From Rhizobium terrae (GTDB lineage Bacteria; Pseudomonadota; Alphaproteobacteria; Rhizobiales; Rhizobiaceae): DNA of 64,000 nt. The stretch covers positions 42,692 through 106,691 of the forward strand of contig NZ_QJKM01000018.1 of NCBI RefSeq assembly GCF_003425685.1. The letters are read 5' to 3'. Positions 50,397 through 59,318 of this stretch are shown here, in pieces. The notes beneath the pieces are model-generated. The model saw nothing but the letters and a program-made list of their open reading frames with translations. It did no database searches and had not been told where the DNA came from. Position 1 is the first letter of the stretch. The number at the start of each line of letters is the position of its first letter. Made by a program: the position numbers and the translations under genes.

Positions 50397-51404
50397 ATGA
50401 ACATTAAGAGCCTTCTTCTCGGTTCTGCCGCGGCGCTCGCAGCAGTATCCGGCGCCCAGGCTGCCGACGCCATCGTCGCTGCCGAGCCGGAGCCCATGGA
50501 ATACGTGCGTGTTTGCGATGCCTTCGGCACCGGCTACTTCTACATCCCGGGCACCGAGACCTGCCTCAAGATCGGCGGTTATGTCCGTTTCGAAACCTTC
50601 TTCCAGGACGGTACCTACGCTGGCATTGATGACTGGGATAGCTATGCCCGCGTCCAGCTCGACTTCACTGCCAAGAGCGATACCGAACTCGGCACGCTGA
50701 CCTCCGTCGCCTCCGTCCGTTGGGACTACGGTGATGACACGATCTGGACCAGCAACACCAACTCCGCGTACATCAACGAAGCCTACATTCAGCTCGGCGG
50801 CTTCAAGATCGGTCGTTACTGGAACTGGTGGGATGCCAACGACCTGCCGGGCGAACTCGACGTTCTCGGTTCGGCTCGTCTGAACTCCGTTTCCTACACC
50901 TATACCGGCGATGCCTTCACGGCCGGCGTTCAGGTCGATGAACTGTCGCTCGTAACCGGCCAGGAAGTCGGTGTCGAAGCTGTTCTCCAGGCCGCTCTCG
51001 GCCCGGCCAAGCTCGAAATCCTCGGCGGTTGGGACTTCGGTCAGGATGAAGGCGCGGTTCGTGCGATCGGCTCTGTTGCCGTCGGTCCGGGTACGTTCTA
51101 CCTCTCCGGCGTTTATTCGTCCGGTTTCAACGCATACTATGGCTTTGCTGAAGCAACTGTTGCAGCTGCTTACTCCTTCAAGGCCACTGACAAGCTCGAA
51201 ATCATTCCGGAAGCTCAGTACGCTTGGAATACCCAGGTTGCTGGTGACGGCGAGTTCTTCGGCAACGATTGGTGGGGTGCTGGCGTGACGGTCAACTACA
51301 AGATCGTCGAAGGCCTGGCTGCTAAGATTCAGGCTGACTACCAGAAGTTTGAAGATGACGACGGCGAGTTCGTCGGCATGGTTCGCCTGCAGCGCGACTT
51401 CTAG
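50397..51404 (+). CDS. RopA-type outer-membrane porin, second copy
   Basis: A 335-residue porin whose signal peptide and mature N-terminus (about 55 residues) are nearly identical to the first copy, with the same AEPEPMEYVRVCDAFGTGYF and DTELGTLTSVAS landmarks. It is 33 residues shorter, mainly from different extracellular loops after residue 62 and in the C-terminal third. It ends RLQRDF with the terminal aromatic. Its own CTGGAGGT site and a separate upstream region show independent expression. Differences in the loops suggest different specificity or phage or antibody recognition. Confidence 0.96.
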   Translation: MNIKSLLLGSAAALAAVSGAQAADAIVAAEPEPMEYVRVCDAFGTGYFYIPGTETCLKIGGYVRFETFFQDGTYAGIDDWDSYARVQLDFTAKSDTELGTLTSVASVRWDYGDDTIWTSNTNSAYINEAYIQLGGFKIGRYWNWWDANDLPGELDVLGSARLNSVSYTYTGDAFTAGVQVDELSLVTGQEVGVEAVLQAALGPAKLEILGGWDFGQDEGAVRAIGSVAVGPGTFYLSGVYSSGFNAYYGFAEATVAAAYSFKATDKLEIIPEAQYAWNTQVAGDGEFFGNDWWGAGVTVNYKIVEGLAAKIQADYQKFEDDDGEFVGMVRLQRDF

Positions 51405-51427
51405 TCCGACCTGATCGGATGATATCG

Positions 51428-51455
51428 AAGCCCGGCCCTAGTGCCGGGCTTTTCC
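51428..51455 (+). terminator. Terminator after the second porin
   Basis: AAGCCCGGC (51428-51436) and GCCGGGCTT (51443-51451) pair perfectly around a six-base loop, followed by TTCC. It lies 24 bases after the second porin stop. Confidence 0.9.
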
Positions 51456-51876
51456 TTTGGGCGCGATAAGCCGCCGGCGCCGAGATAAGTCCTTCAATCC
51501 AGGCAATGCCGAAAGGGAAGGCGAGGGCGGAGGTGGCGACAATTTTGGTTTCTTCGTGCCGGCTGGAAACGCTCTTGAGCCTCTCTTCACGGCATGTCCC
51601 GTTGCCAAGGCGCCACGCATGTCGACGCAGGTGCCTCGGGAGAATACATTGCAGCGCGCAAACGCCTCTCCGCGGCAGAGCGCCTGCGCAACCCAGCGTA
51701 CCGGCGAAAACCGCAATCGATTTCGCAAGCCATGAAGCGTGGATTCGGAGCTTAGCTCATGAATATCTCGCGCCGCCGCACCAGCATCGGAAAATGATGA
51801 TACCACAAGGAAGCCCGAGGCTCGCGGCGCTTCCCGCTCAACGGCTGACGTTACCCGAAGCCTGTTCGCGATGCGG
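51456..51876. other. Intergenic region without a recognised gene
   Basis: About 420 bases between the second porin and the end of the convergent lytic transglycosylase. Open frames on both strands are arginine- or proline-rich and lack credible starts. No RNA was recognised. Confidence 0.4.
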
Positions 51877-53982
51877 CTATTCGCGCCGCCCGAGCCGCAG
51901 GTCGGTCTCGATGTCCGCCCTCTGCCCCAGCCGGACCTTGTAGACCTCGTAGTTCTCCATCACCCGCTGCACATAGTTGCGGGTCTCGGGGAAGGGGATG
52001 CGTTCGATCCAGTCGATCACGTCGTCGAGGGATTTGCCGCGCGGGTCGCCGTAACGGGCGATCCATTCCGGCACACGCTTGGGGCCGGCATTATAGGCGA
52101 TGAAGGTCAGGATATAGGAGCCGTCGAACGCGTCGATCTGCTCGCCGAGGTAATGGGCACCGAGCGTCGCGTTGTAGCCGGGATCGCTGGTGAGCCGCGC
52201 GGCAGCGAAGGTCAGTCCATGCCGCTTGGCGACCCCTTGCGCCGTGCCGGGCAGAAGCTGCAGCAGGCCGCGGGCATTGGCGGCGGAAACCGCGGCCGGA
52301 TTGAAGGCGCTTTCCTGACGTGCGATCGCATAGGCAAGTGCCTTGCCCGAACCGCCGATATCGGCGCCGGTCGGGATGACGCCGATCGGATAGGCGAGCG
52401 CCGCAACGTCGATGCCACGCCCGAAGGCCGTTTTGCCGATCTGCAGCGAAAGCGCGTGGTTGTCCTGGCTCTCCGCCCGGGTCGCGAGGATCGCAAGTTC
52501 GCCGGGGCTGGTCAGTTCCTCGGCGAGGGCGCGGTAAAGCACGCCGGCGCGTTTGGCATGGCCGGCCAGTTCCAGCCTTGCGATAGCGCGCACCGCCTCG
52601 CGGTTTTCGAAGTTCTGCCGGTCGGCGGAGCTCGGCTGCGGATAGGTGACGTCGAGGGTCTTGAGGTCGAGACGCGCGGCGGCGAGCTGGCCGTAGAACG
52701 TCCCGGAATAATGGGCCGCCTTGGTAAAGAACTCGCGCGCGCTGCCCGGCCCGCCGTCTTCGGCGGCACGTCCGAGCCAGTAGAGGGCGCGGGAGGCGGA
52801 AAGCGGCTTGTTGGATGTGTCGAGGATCCTGCGGAAATGTTTCTCGGCGGTCGCCGGGTCCCGCAGGGCGCGCAGGGCATACCAGCCGGCATGGAATTCC
52901 GCATCGACCACATCCGTCGATGAGACGGCGGCATGGTCAGCGACGGTCCGGTAGGCGAGCTTGAAATCGCCCTGGTCTGCCAGGCCGCGTGCCACGATGC
53001 GCCGCTCGTTCCACCATTCGCCGGGGTTGATGAGCTGGGCGGCCTCGCGCGGCGCCTTTTCGAGCAGGCCGGCGGCTTCCCGGTATTTGTCCTGCCGCCG
53101 CAGGTATTCGATGCGCGCGAAAAGCAGACCAGGGTCGTTCCTGAGCGACCCCTCGACGGTGGCGAGCAGCGCCTCGGCATTCCTGGCATTGCCGATCACC
53201 GCCGCCCAGGCCTTGTAGAGCGACGCGGCGCGGCCGAGATCTCCGAAGCGCTTGGCCTGCGCCGTGCGCCCCTTGTACATCAGGAAATCCATGCGCCCCT
53301 TGTGATCGGCGGGGGAAAGGAGTGCAGAGAATTCCGCAAGGATCTTGTCCTCGGCCGTTTTGTCCAACATCTCGGCAAGCCAGAGCTGGCGCAGCGGACG
53401 AGCCGCATCCGCAGCACGGCCGGCAGCAACGAGCGCCCGAGCGAGAATGATCGTGCCCTCTGTCGTCTCCGGCCGGGTCGAACCGAAGGCGGCAAGCACG
53501 GCGGATGCCGGCGGATTTTCCCTATAAAGGGCGCGTTCGGAATTGGCACGCAGGCTTTTCAGGCCCGGCCAGCCTTTCAGCTCCCGCTGGGCGTTCGCGA
53601 TCTCGCCGGAGGGAACGCCGGGCGCACCGGAAGTGGCGATCGCCCAGGTGAGGATATGCCGGTCGAGCGAGCCTTCCGCCAGCCGGTCTCGCGCGGCCAT
53701 CGCCTCGGCGACGTCGTTGCCGGAAAGCGCGTCGAGCGCCGCCTTCAGTTCCGGCGCGGCCGTCAGCCGGCCGGTGCGGGGTGCGGCGCCGCGAAGATCG
53801 CCGCGCGGGATGGTGCCGGTAATGTCCGGCGCGGGCATCGCCGCCGGCATGGTCATGGCAACGGGGTTTTCCGGCTTGGCGAACGGCAGCGGCGCGACGC
53901 TTTCGGGAAGCGTGGCGGCAAAAACATGCATGCTCGCGGCACTCAGTCCCAAGGCAGCGAGGATCAAAACCGGCCTGTTCAT
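51877..53982 (-). CDS. Soluble lytic murein transglycosylase (Slt family)
   Basis: A 701-residue periplasmic enzyme that cleaves glycan strands with 1,6-anhydromuramic acid formation. A signal peptide of about 22 residues leads to an alpha-superhelical region (about 130-500, tetratricopeptide-like repeats) and a C-terminal SLT domain. The catalytic Glu557 is in ARQESAFNPAAVS, followed by ARGLLQLLPGTAQ and AYNAGP. The plan matches Slt70. The gene is divergent from dapA by about 275 bases. Confidence 0.95.
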   Translation of the reverse strand: MNRPVLILAALGLSAASMHVFAATLPESVAPLPFAKPENPVAMTMPAAMPAPDITGTIPRGDLRGAAPRTGRLTAAPELKAALDALSGNDVAEAMAARDRLAEGSLDRHILTWAIATSGAPGVPSGEIANAQRELKGWPGLKSLRANSERALYRENPPASAVLAAFGSTRPETTEGTIILARALVAAGRAADAARPLRQLWLAEMLDKTAEDKILAEFSALLSPADHKGRMDFLMYKGRTAQAKRFGDLGRAASLYKAWAAVIGNARNAEALLATVEGSLRNDPGLLFARIEYLRRQDKYREAAGLLEKAPREAAQLINPGEWWNERRIVARGLADQGDFKLAYRTVADHAAVSSTDVVDAEFHAGWYALRALRDPATAEKHFRRILDTSNKPLSASRALYWLGRAAEDGGPGSAREFFTKAAHYSGTFYGQLAAARLDLKTLDVTYPQPSSADRQNFENREAVRAIARLELAGHAKRAGVLYRALAEELTSPGELAILATRAESQDNHALSLQIGKTAFGRGIDVAALAYPIGVIPTGADIGGSGKALAYAIARQESAFNPAAVSAANARGLLQLLPGTAQGVAKRHGLTFAAARLTSDPGYNATLGAHYLGEQIDAFDGSYILTFIAYNAGPKRVPEWIARYGDPRGKSLDDVIDWIERIPFPETRNYVQRVMENYEVYKVRLGQRADIETDLRLGRRE

Positions 53983-54257
53983 GCGCTAACTCGCAGAGAA
54001 GACATTTACCCCCTATTAGCCGCTGTGCGGATTAACGAAACCTTACCATCTTGATGAAAATTCGCACTTTCTTATATGAGATTCCGCATGAAATCCCGAG
54101 CCGCCACGCTTGTCGCCGCCTGCCCGCCGCTTTATGGTGCGCGACCTACGGGCCCTCGAAGAGTAATTGGGCTGCATCGCAGCGCCTCCGAACTCTCCAG
54201 CCCTCATAGTCATGGATTGCGGCAGCAGAATGGACGCTGCCGATTGGGAGTTTTGGA

Positions 54258-55142
54258 ATGTTCAAGGGATCGATGCCCGCCCTCGTTACCCCGTTCACCG
54301 CCCAGGGCGCGGTGGATGAAGACGCCTTCGCCGCTCATGTGGAATGGCAGATCGGCGAAGGCAGCAGCGGCCTGGTGCCGGTCGGCACCACCGGTGAATC
54401 GCCGACGCTGAGCCATGACGAACACAAGCGCGTCGTGGAACTCTGTGTCGAGGTAACGAAAAAGCGTGTGCCGGTCATCGCGGGCGCCGGCTCCAACAAT
54501 ACGCGGGAAGCCGTCGAGCTTGCCCAGCATGCCGAAAAGGCCGGCGCCGATGCGATCCTGGTCGTGACGCCTTATTACAACAAGCCGACCCAGAAGGGCC
54601 TGATCGCGCATTTCTCGGCGATCGCCGAGGCAACCAGGCTGCCGATCATCATCTACAATATTCCGCCGCGTTCGGTGATCGACATGTCGCCGGAAACGAT
54701 GGGGGCGCTCGTCAAGGCGCACAAGAACATCGTCGGCGTCAAGGATGCGACCGGCAAGATCGAGCGCGTTTCCGAACAGCGCATCACCTGCGGCAAGGAT
54801 TTCATCCAGCTTTCCGGCGAAGATGCAACCGCGCTCGGTTTCAACGCCCATGGCGGGGTCGGCTGTATCTCGGTAACGGCCAATGTCGCGCCGCGCCTCT
54901 GTGCCGAGTTCCAGGCGGCGACGCTTGCCGGCGACTACGGAAAGGCGCTGGAATACCAGGATCGGCTCATGCCGCTCCACAAGGCAATCTTCATGGAACC
55001 GGGCCTCTGCGGCGCGAAATACGGCCTTCACAGGACCCGCGGCATGAGCCGCACGGTCCGCTCGCCGCTCATCTCGACGCTGGAGCCGGCGACGGAAACG
55101 GCCATCGATGCGGCGCTGCGGCATGCGGGGCTTTTGAACTGA
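54258..55142 (+). CDS. dapA: 4-hydroxy-tetrahydrodipicolinate synthase
   Basis: A 294-residue class I aldolase that condenses pyruvate with aspartate semialdehyde, the first step of the lysine and diaminopimelate branch. The TIM barrel has PVGTTGES with Thr44 and Thr45, Tyr133 in IIYNIPPRSV and the Schiff-base Lys162 in VGVKDATG. Length fits the family. smpB follows 133 bases downstream, an arrangement found in many Rhizobiaceae. An AT-rich upstream region probably carries its promoter. Confidence 0.98.
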   Translation: MFKGSMPALVTPFTAQGAVDEDAFAAHVEWQIGEGSSGLVPVGTTGESPTLSHDEHKRVVELCVEVTKKRVPVIAGAGSNNTREAVELAQHAEKAGADAILVVTPYYNKPTQKGLIAHFSAIAEATRLPIIIYNIPPRSVIDMSPETMGALVKAHKNIVGVKDATGKIERVSEQRITCGKDFIQLSGEDATALGFNAHGGVGCISVTANVAPRLCAEFQAATLAGDYGKALEYQDRLMPLHKAIFMEPGLCGAKYGLHRTRGMSRTVRSPLISTLEPATETAIDAALRHAGLLN

Positions 55143-55275
55143 GGCTGGCCAGTTCGCTCGCAGTCTCACCCGCTTCACATTTTGCGTCATGCGCATTACA
55201 TAATGACGAACCCCGCTCATCGCCCATGGGCGGGGATTTGTTTTCGGATAAAAGGGCGGATCGGAAGTTAGTCAG

Positions 55276-55752
55276 ATGGCACCCAAAGGCAGCCAGCGCA
55301 CGGTGAACAGGATTGTCGCGGAAAACCGCAAGGCCCGCTTCAACTACGAAATCATCGATACTTATGAGGCCGGCCTGGTGTTGACGGGGACCGAGGTGAA
55401 ATCGCTGCGCGACGGCAAGGCGAACATAGCCGAATCCTACGCATCCGACGAGGGCGACGAGATCTGGCTGATCAACTCGCACCTGCCGGAATATCTGCAG
55501 GCGAACCGCTTCAACCATGAGCCCCGCCGCCGCCGCAAGCTGCTGCTGTCGAAACGCGAGATCAATCGCTTGCGTGCCGGCATCAACCGCGAGGGTATGA
55601 CGCTCGTGCCGCTGAAGATCTATTTCAACGAAAAGGGCCGCGCCAAGCTGGAGCTTGCGCTCGCCAAGGGCAAGAAGCTGCACGACAAGCGCGAGACGGA
55701 GAAGGAACGTGACTGGAACCGCCAGAAGTCGCGGCTCCTGAAGGCGAACTGA
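55276..55752 (+). CDS. smpB: SsrA-binding protein SmpB
   Basis: A 158-residue tmRNA partner for rescue of stalled ribosomes. It has the conserved start RIVAENRKARFNYEIIDTYEAGLVLTGTEVKSLRDGKANIAESY, PHEPRRRRKLLL-like RNA-binding segment, and the basic tail KLHDKRETEKERDWNRQKSRLLK that enters the decoding centre. Length is typical. The next gene starts two bases after the stop, suggesting a shared transcript. Confidence 0.98.
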   Translation: MAPKGSQRTVNRIVAENRKARFNYEIIDTYEAGLVLTGTEVKSLRDGKANIAESYASDEGDEIWLINSHLPEYLQANRFNHEPRRRRKLLLSKREINRLRAGINREGMTLVPLKIYFNEKGRAKLELALAKGKKLHDKRETEKERDWNRQKSRLLKAN

Positions 55753-55754
55753 CC

Positions 55755-56168
55755 GTGGAGAGCCTGCGCATCACCGTCGGCCCGTTCGCCTTCACCGCTC
55801 GTTTCGAGCTTGAAAGGGCGCCGGAGACCTGCCGCATCTTCCAAACCTTCCTGCCGTTCCGCAACCAGGTCATCCATTCGCGCTGGAGCGGTGAGGCGGT
55901 CTGGGTGCCGCTCGGCGATTTTAAGTTCGGCGCCGGTTTCGAAAACCACACCTGCCATCCCTCGCGCGGCGACATCCTGCTTTATCCGGGCGGCCATAGC
56001 GAAACCGAGCTGCTCTTCGCCTATGGCAGTTCCTCCTTCGCCAGCAAGATGGGTGCTCTCGCCGGCAACCACGTCCTGACGATCACGGAAGGGCGCGAGC
56101 AGCTTGAAGACATGGGCAAGCTGGTGCTCTGGAAGGGCGCCCAGGCGATCAGCTTCGAGGCGTTCTGA
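55755..56168 (+). CDS. DUF3830 family protein (cyclophilin-like)
   Basis: A 137-residue protein of the DUF3830 type, a small beta-barrel with a cyclophilin-like fold in structural surveys. Visible segments are VGPFAFTARFELERAPETCRIFQTFLPF, VIHSRWSGEAVWVPLGDF and HPSRGDILLYPGG. It starts with GTG two bases after the smpB stop. Its role is unknown; a ligand-binding or isomerase-like role has been suggested for relatives. Confidence 0.8.
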   Translation: MESLRITVGPFAFTARFELERAPETCRIFQTFLPFRNQVIHSRWSGEAVWVPLGDFKFGAGFENHTCHPSRGDILLYPGGHSETELLFAYGSSSFASKMGALAGNHVLTITEGREQLEDMGKLVLWKGAQAISFEAF

Positions 56169-56219
56169 ACGAGCTTTGAACTTTGCTTCTCCTCCTTCGT
56201 TGAAGTGGCGGAGGTGCAG

Positions 56220-56504
56220 ATGGCCTATCCGGATACCATTGCGGATGCGATCGACAGGCGGAAGGTTCTCGAATTCCGCTACAAGAATGTGGCGCGCCGG
56301 GTCCGGCCGCATATTCTCGGAAGGGTCGGCAAGGGCGAACTGGCGGTGAGCGCCTGGCAGATTTCCGGCACGGGTTCCGGCTGGCGTCTCTTCCATCTCG
56401 ACGACATCTGCGATCTCCGCGAGACGGGCGAGGGCTTCCATGGTCCGGCGCGGGGTTACAATCCCGACGATCCGGCATTTTCGCGGATCATCGACCGCAT
56501 CTGA
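56220..56504 (+). CDS. Small WYL-like protein
   Basis: A 94-residue protein starting at ATG 56220 after GGAGG. It has the sequence MAYPDTIADAIDRRKVLEFRYKNVARRVRPHILGRV and GSGWRLFHLDDICDL, matching the ligand-binding WYL domain without a helix-turn-helix. WYL domains bind nucleotides or nucleic acid in regulators. It may be a stand-alone sensor. It lies in the cluster after smpB. Confidence 0.7.
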   Translation: MAYPDTIADAIDRRKVLEFRYKNVARRVRPHILGRVGKGELAVSAWQISGTGSGWRLFHLDDICDLRETGEGFHGPARGYNPDDPAFSRIIDRI

Positions 56505-56576
56505 ATCCGTCCGATAGGAACAAAATCCCCTGCCTTTCGTTGGAATCCACCTTGTGAATACGATGAGCGGTGGGCG

Positions 56577-57542
56577 ATGACGCGGAAGAGGATTTTCACC
56601 TATCTGATGCTGGTGGTCGGTTTCGGCGCGGCCGGTTACCTTCTCTATCACACGTTCCGCGAGTATTCGCTGTCCGACATTGTCGAATCCGTCCGGGCGA
56701 TCCCCGTCTTCAACCTCCTGATGGCGCTCCTCTTCGCGTTCGGTTCCTATGTCTGCCTGACGGGCTTCGACTGGGCTGGCGTGCGTTACGTGAGGAGCGA
56801 CCTTGCCTATCCGAAGATCGGGCTTGCCTCCTTCATCGCTCTGTCGATCGGCCAGAGCGTTGGTCTCTCCGGCTTGAGCAGCGGCGCTTTGCGCTACCGC
56901 TATTATGCCCATTGGGGAATGAGCACGGAGGATGTGGCGAAGATCGTGCTGCTCTCCGGCGTCACCGTCGGCATCGGCATGGCGGTACTGTCTGGCATCG
57001 TCATGGTCGTCAATCCGGGTGACGCGGCCTCGGTGCTTGGCTTGAGCCAGGGCGTCATTGTCGCGATCGGCCTTGCCTGTCTTGGCGCGACAGCCGGTTA
57101 TCTGGCACTTGCGGCCTTCGTGCGTGCGCCGCTGAAGATTCGCGCCTGGACATTCGAAATGCCGACGCTGAAAGTCGCCATCGCGCAGGTGGTGATCGGC
57201 ACGATCAATTTCGTGCTGGTCTCCGCCTGCCTTCGCGAAGTGATGGCCGCCAGCGCCGACGTCAGCTATCTCAAGGCCGCCACCGCCTTCGTGCTCGCCA
57301 ACCTTGCCATATTGATCACCCACGCGCCCGGTGGGCTGGGCGTGCTGGAGGCGACGGTGCGGCATGTGATGGGCGAGCAGGCCTCGATCGGCTCGCTGGT
57401 CGCCTTTCGGGTGATCTATTTCTTCATCCCGTTCTTCATCGGCCTGCCATTGTCCCTGATTGTCGAAGCGGTTTTTCGCGCGAGGAAGGCAAGGCGGTCT
57501 TCGGGGGAAGGGCTTCGAATGAGCGAGCCGGCCTCGGTTTGA
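56577..57542 (+). CDS. LPG-synthase TM-region-like membrane protein (YbhN type)
   Basis: A 321-residue integral membrane protein with about eight helices of the UPF0104 superfamily. Conserved segments are LSIGQSVGLSGLSSGALRYRYYAHWGMS, ITHAPGGLGVLEATVRHVMG and VAFRVIYFFIPFFIGLPLSLIVE. It lacks the MprF acyltransferase domain. A second family member lies at 35416-36420, but the two are quite different. Proposed roles in the family are lipid flipping or export. Substrate unknown. Confidence 0.85.
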   Translation: MTRKRIFTYLMLVVGFGAAGYLLYHTFREYSLSDIVESVRAIPVFNLLMALLFAFGSYVCLTGFDWAGVRYVRSDLAYPKIGLASFIALSIGQSVGLSGLSSGALRYRYYAHWGMSTEDVAKIVLLSGVTVGIGMAVLSGIVMVVNPGDAASVLGLSQGVIVAIGLACLGATAGYLALAAFVRAPLKIRAWTFEMPTLKVAIAQVVIGTINFVLVSACLREVMAASADVSYLKAATAFVLANLAILITHAPGGLGVLEATVRHVMGEQASIGSLVAFRVIYFFIPFFIGLPLSLIVEAVFRARKARRSSGEGLRMSEPASV

Positions 57543-57652
57543 TCGCTTGGGCGAACTGCCGTCATCAGGTATCTCTCTTCCTCACCACAGTCTTGGGCCA
57601 GTTCGAGGTCCAGGTCGAAAGATCCGGTAGACAGAAAAAGGGGGGCGCATCC

Positions 57653-58066
57653 ATGGCAGCCAGTGCCACGACGTTCGTTCAGTCTTTCTTCCATGGAACG
57701 CGGGCGGATTTGAAACCTGGCGATTTGATCGCCGTTGGCCATCGGTCAAACTTCATCGCCGACCCGCTGTCCTGGGTCTATTTCTCCGGGACCTTGGATG
57801 CTGCGATCTGGGGAGCTGAACTTGCAACCAGCGGCGAGCGGCAGCGGATCTACGTCGTGGAGCCAACCGGCCCGATCGTCGACGACCCCAATCTGACTGA
57901 CAAGAAATTCCCCGGTAATCCCACATTGTCCTATCGATCCCGAGATCCGCTGCGCATCATCGGGGAAGTAACCGGATGGCAGGGGCATTCGCCCGAACAG
58001 GTCCAGCAGATGAAGGCCGGTCTCGCCCGTTTGACGGCCGAGGGAGCCAATACGATCATCGACTGA
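57653..58066 (+). CDS. arr: NAD+-rifamycin ADP-ribosyltransferase (Arr)
   Basis: A 137-residue cytoplasmic enzyme that inactivates rifamycins by ADP-ribosylation at the C23 hydroxyl. Family motifs are complete: FFHGTRADLKPGDLIAVGHRSNF, LSWVYFSGTLDAAIWGAELA, RIYVVEPTGPIVDDPNLTDKKFPGNPT and GEVTGWQGHSPEQV. Length matches known Arr proteins (about 140). The start has AAAAAGGGGGG upstream. It lies alone between a membrane protein gene and ada, without integron or mobile features, so it appears a chromosomal resident. Confidence 0.95.
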   Translation: MAASATTFVQSFFHGTRADLKPGDLIAVGHRSNFIADPLSWVYFSGTLDAAIWGAELATSGERQRIYVVEPTGPIVDDPNLTDKKFPGNPTLSYRSRDPLRIIGEVTGWQGHSPEQVQQMKAGLARLTAEGANTIID

Positions 58067-58181
58067 CCGTTTGGCGGGAAGGCGGGGGTGTTCCGATATC
58101 CGTGCGGTGTCGCATTGATGTCGGGCCTCGCCCGGTGAACGGGAGAAAAGCCGGGAGGCACGACCCGAACGATCGGCGCGC

Positions 58182-59243
58182 CTAGCCACCATTCGCCGCC
58201 ATCCGCCGCTCGTGCTCGATCAGCCAGCGTTTGCGCCATAGCCCGCCACCATACCCCGTCAGGCTACCATCGGCGCCGATCAGCCGGTGGCAGGGGATGG
58301 CGATGGCGATCTGGTTCGCGCCGTTGGCCCCGGCGACGGCGCGCGTGGAGGAAGGGAGACCGAGCCCGGCCGCGACAGCGCCATAGGTGCGCAGCGTGCC
58401 GGTCGGGATCGCCCGCAAGGCTTTCCAGACCTGCCGCTGGAACGGCGAGCCATGGCCCGCGATCCGCGTCTCGAAGCCCCGGTCCTCGCCGGCGAAATAG
58501 GCCTTCAGCTCAGCCTCGATCTGGTCGATCGGCGGATGGCGCCCCATCACGATACCGCTGCCGGTGAATGTCTGCAGTTTCCTGATCTCGGCCGGCAGCG
58601 CCTTGCGCTCGGCGAATTCGAGGAGATGGAGGGCATGGCTGTCGGCGATCGCCATCATCGGTCCGATCGGCGTCTCGATCCAGTCGGCCCGCAGCAGCAG
58701 CTTGCCGCGCAGATGCGCGGGCGCCGCGCCGAAAAGCTTCGTCACCGCGCTCCTGAACCCGCTGCCCGACTCATAACCCGCATCGAGCTGCGCATCGATG
58801 ACGCTCGCGCCGTCCTTCAGCACCTCCGCCGCCTTGCCCATGCGGCGTAGCCGGGCGATTTCCAGAAAGCTCATGCCGAACTGCCGCTTGAAGGCGCGGC
58901 GCGCGGTCGAAGGATCGATGCCGAGTGAGACGACATCCTCCTCGCTCCAGCGCCGGAACGGCTCGGCGTCGAGGGCATCGACGAGTTTCGTCACCATCGG
59001 ATCGGCTTCGCCGAACTTCAGCATCGGTCGGCAGCGGCTGCAGGGACGGAACCCTGCCTCCAGGCATTGCGCGATCGTCTCATAAAAGCTGGTATTTTCG
59101 CGCTTCGGCTTGCGGGCAGGGCAGGTGAGCCGGCAGAAGATACCGGTCGTCTTCACCGCCGCCCAGGCAAAGCCTTCATAGGAAGCGTCGCGGGCAAGGA
59201 GCGCGTCATAGAGAATGTCGTCGGAAGGGCGTTCGAAAAGCAT
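58182..59243 (-). CDS. ada: Bifunctional Ada regulator and O6-methylguanine-DNA methyltransferase
   Basis: A 353-residue protein combining repair and regulation. The N-terminal zinc domain has Cys37, Cys41, Cys68 and Cys71 for repair of methylphosphotriesters. Then comes an AraC helix-turn-helix (about 90-180; ARLRRMGKAAEVLKDGASVID) and a C-terminal methyltransferase with the PCHR motif, acceptor Cys318, and IPTGTLRTYGAVAAGLGLPSSTRAV. Methylated Ada activates its own gene and other alkylation-response genes. Length matches E. coli Ada (354). Confidence 0.97.
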   Translation of the reverse strand: MLFERPSDDILYDALLARDASYEGFAWAAVKTTGIFCRLTCPARKPKRENTSFYETIAQCLEAGFRPCSRCRPMLKFGEADPMVTKLVDALDAEPFRRWSEEDVVSLGIDPSTARRAFKRQFGMSFLEIARLRRMGKAAEVLKDGASVIDAQLDAGYESGSGFRSAVTKLFGAAPAHLRGKLLLRADWIETPIGPMMAIADSHALHLLEFAERKALPAEIRKLQTFTGSGIVMGRHPPIDQIEAELKAYFAGEDRGFETRIAGHGSPFQRQVWKALRAIPTGTLRTYGAVAAGLGLPSSTRAVAGANGANQIAIAIPCHRLIGADGSLTGYGGGLWRKRWLIEHERRMAANGG

Positions 59244-59270
59244 GATGCCTTTCTAGCCCAAAACGAAAAC

Positions 59271-59300
59271 AGGCGCCGCCGAAAAACGGGCGCCTATTTT
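59271..59300 (-). terminator. Hairpin after the NYN nuclease gene
   Basis: AGGCGCC (59271-59277) and GGCGCCT (59289-59295) pair perfectly with flanking A/T-rich bases, giving a possible terminator for the minus-strand NYN gene and the divergent side of ada. Confidence 0.65.
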
Positions 59301-59318
59301 CGATCGATACCCGAAAGA

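Noticed and set aside
51438..51806. A 122-codon frame after the second porin
   Set aside because: It overlaps the porin terminator, has a poly-proline and basic composition, and lacks a good ribosome binding site.
56570..57022. An alternative 150-codon frame at the start of the YbhN-like gene
   Set aside because: It is a shifted-frame shadow of a gene with clear membrane segments.
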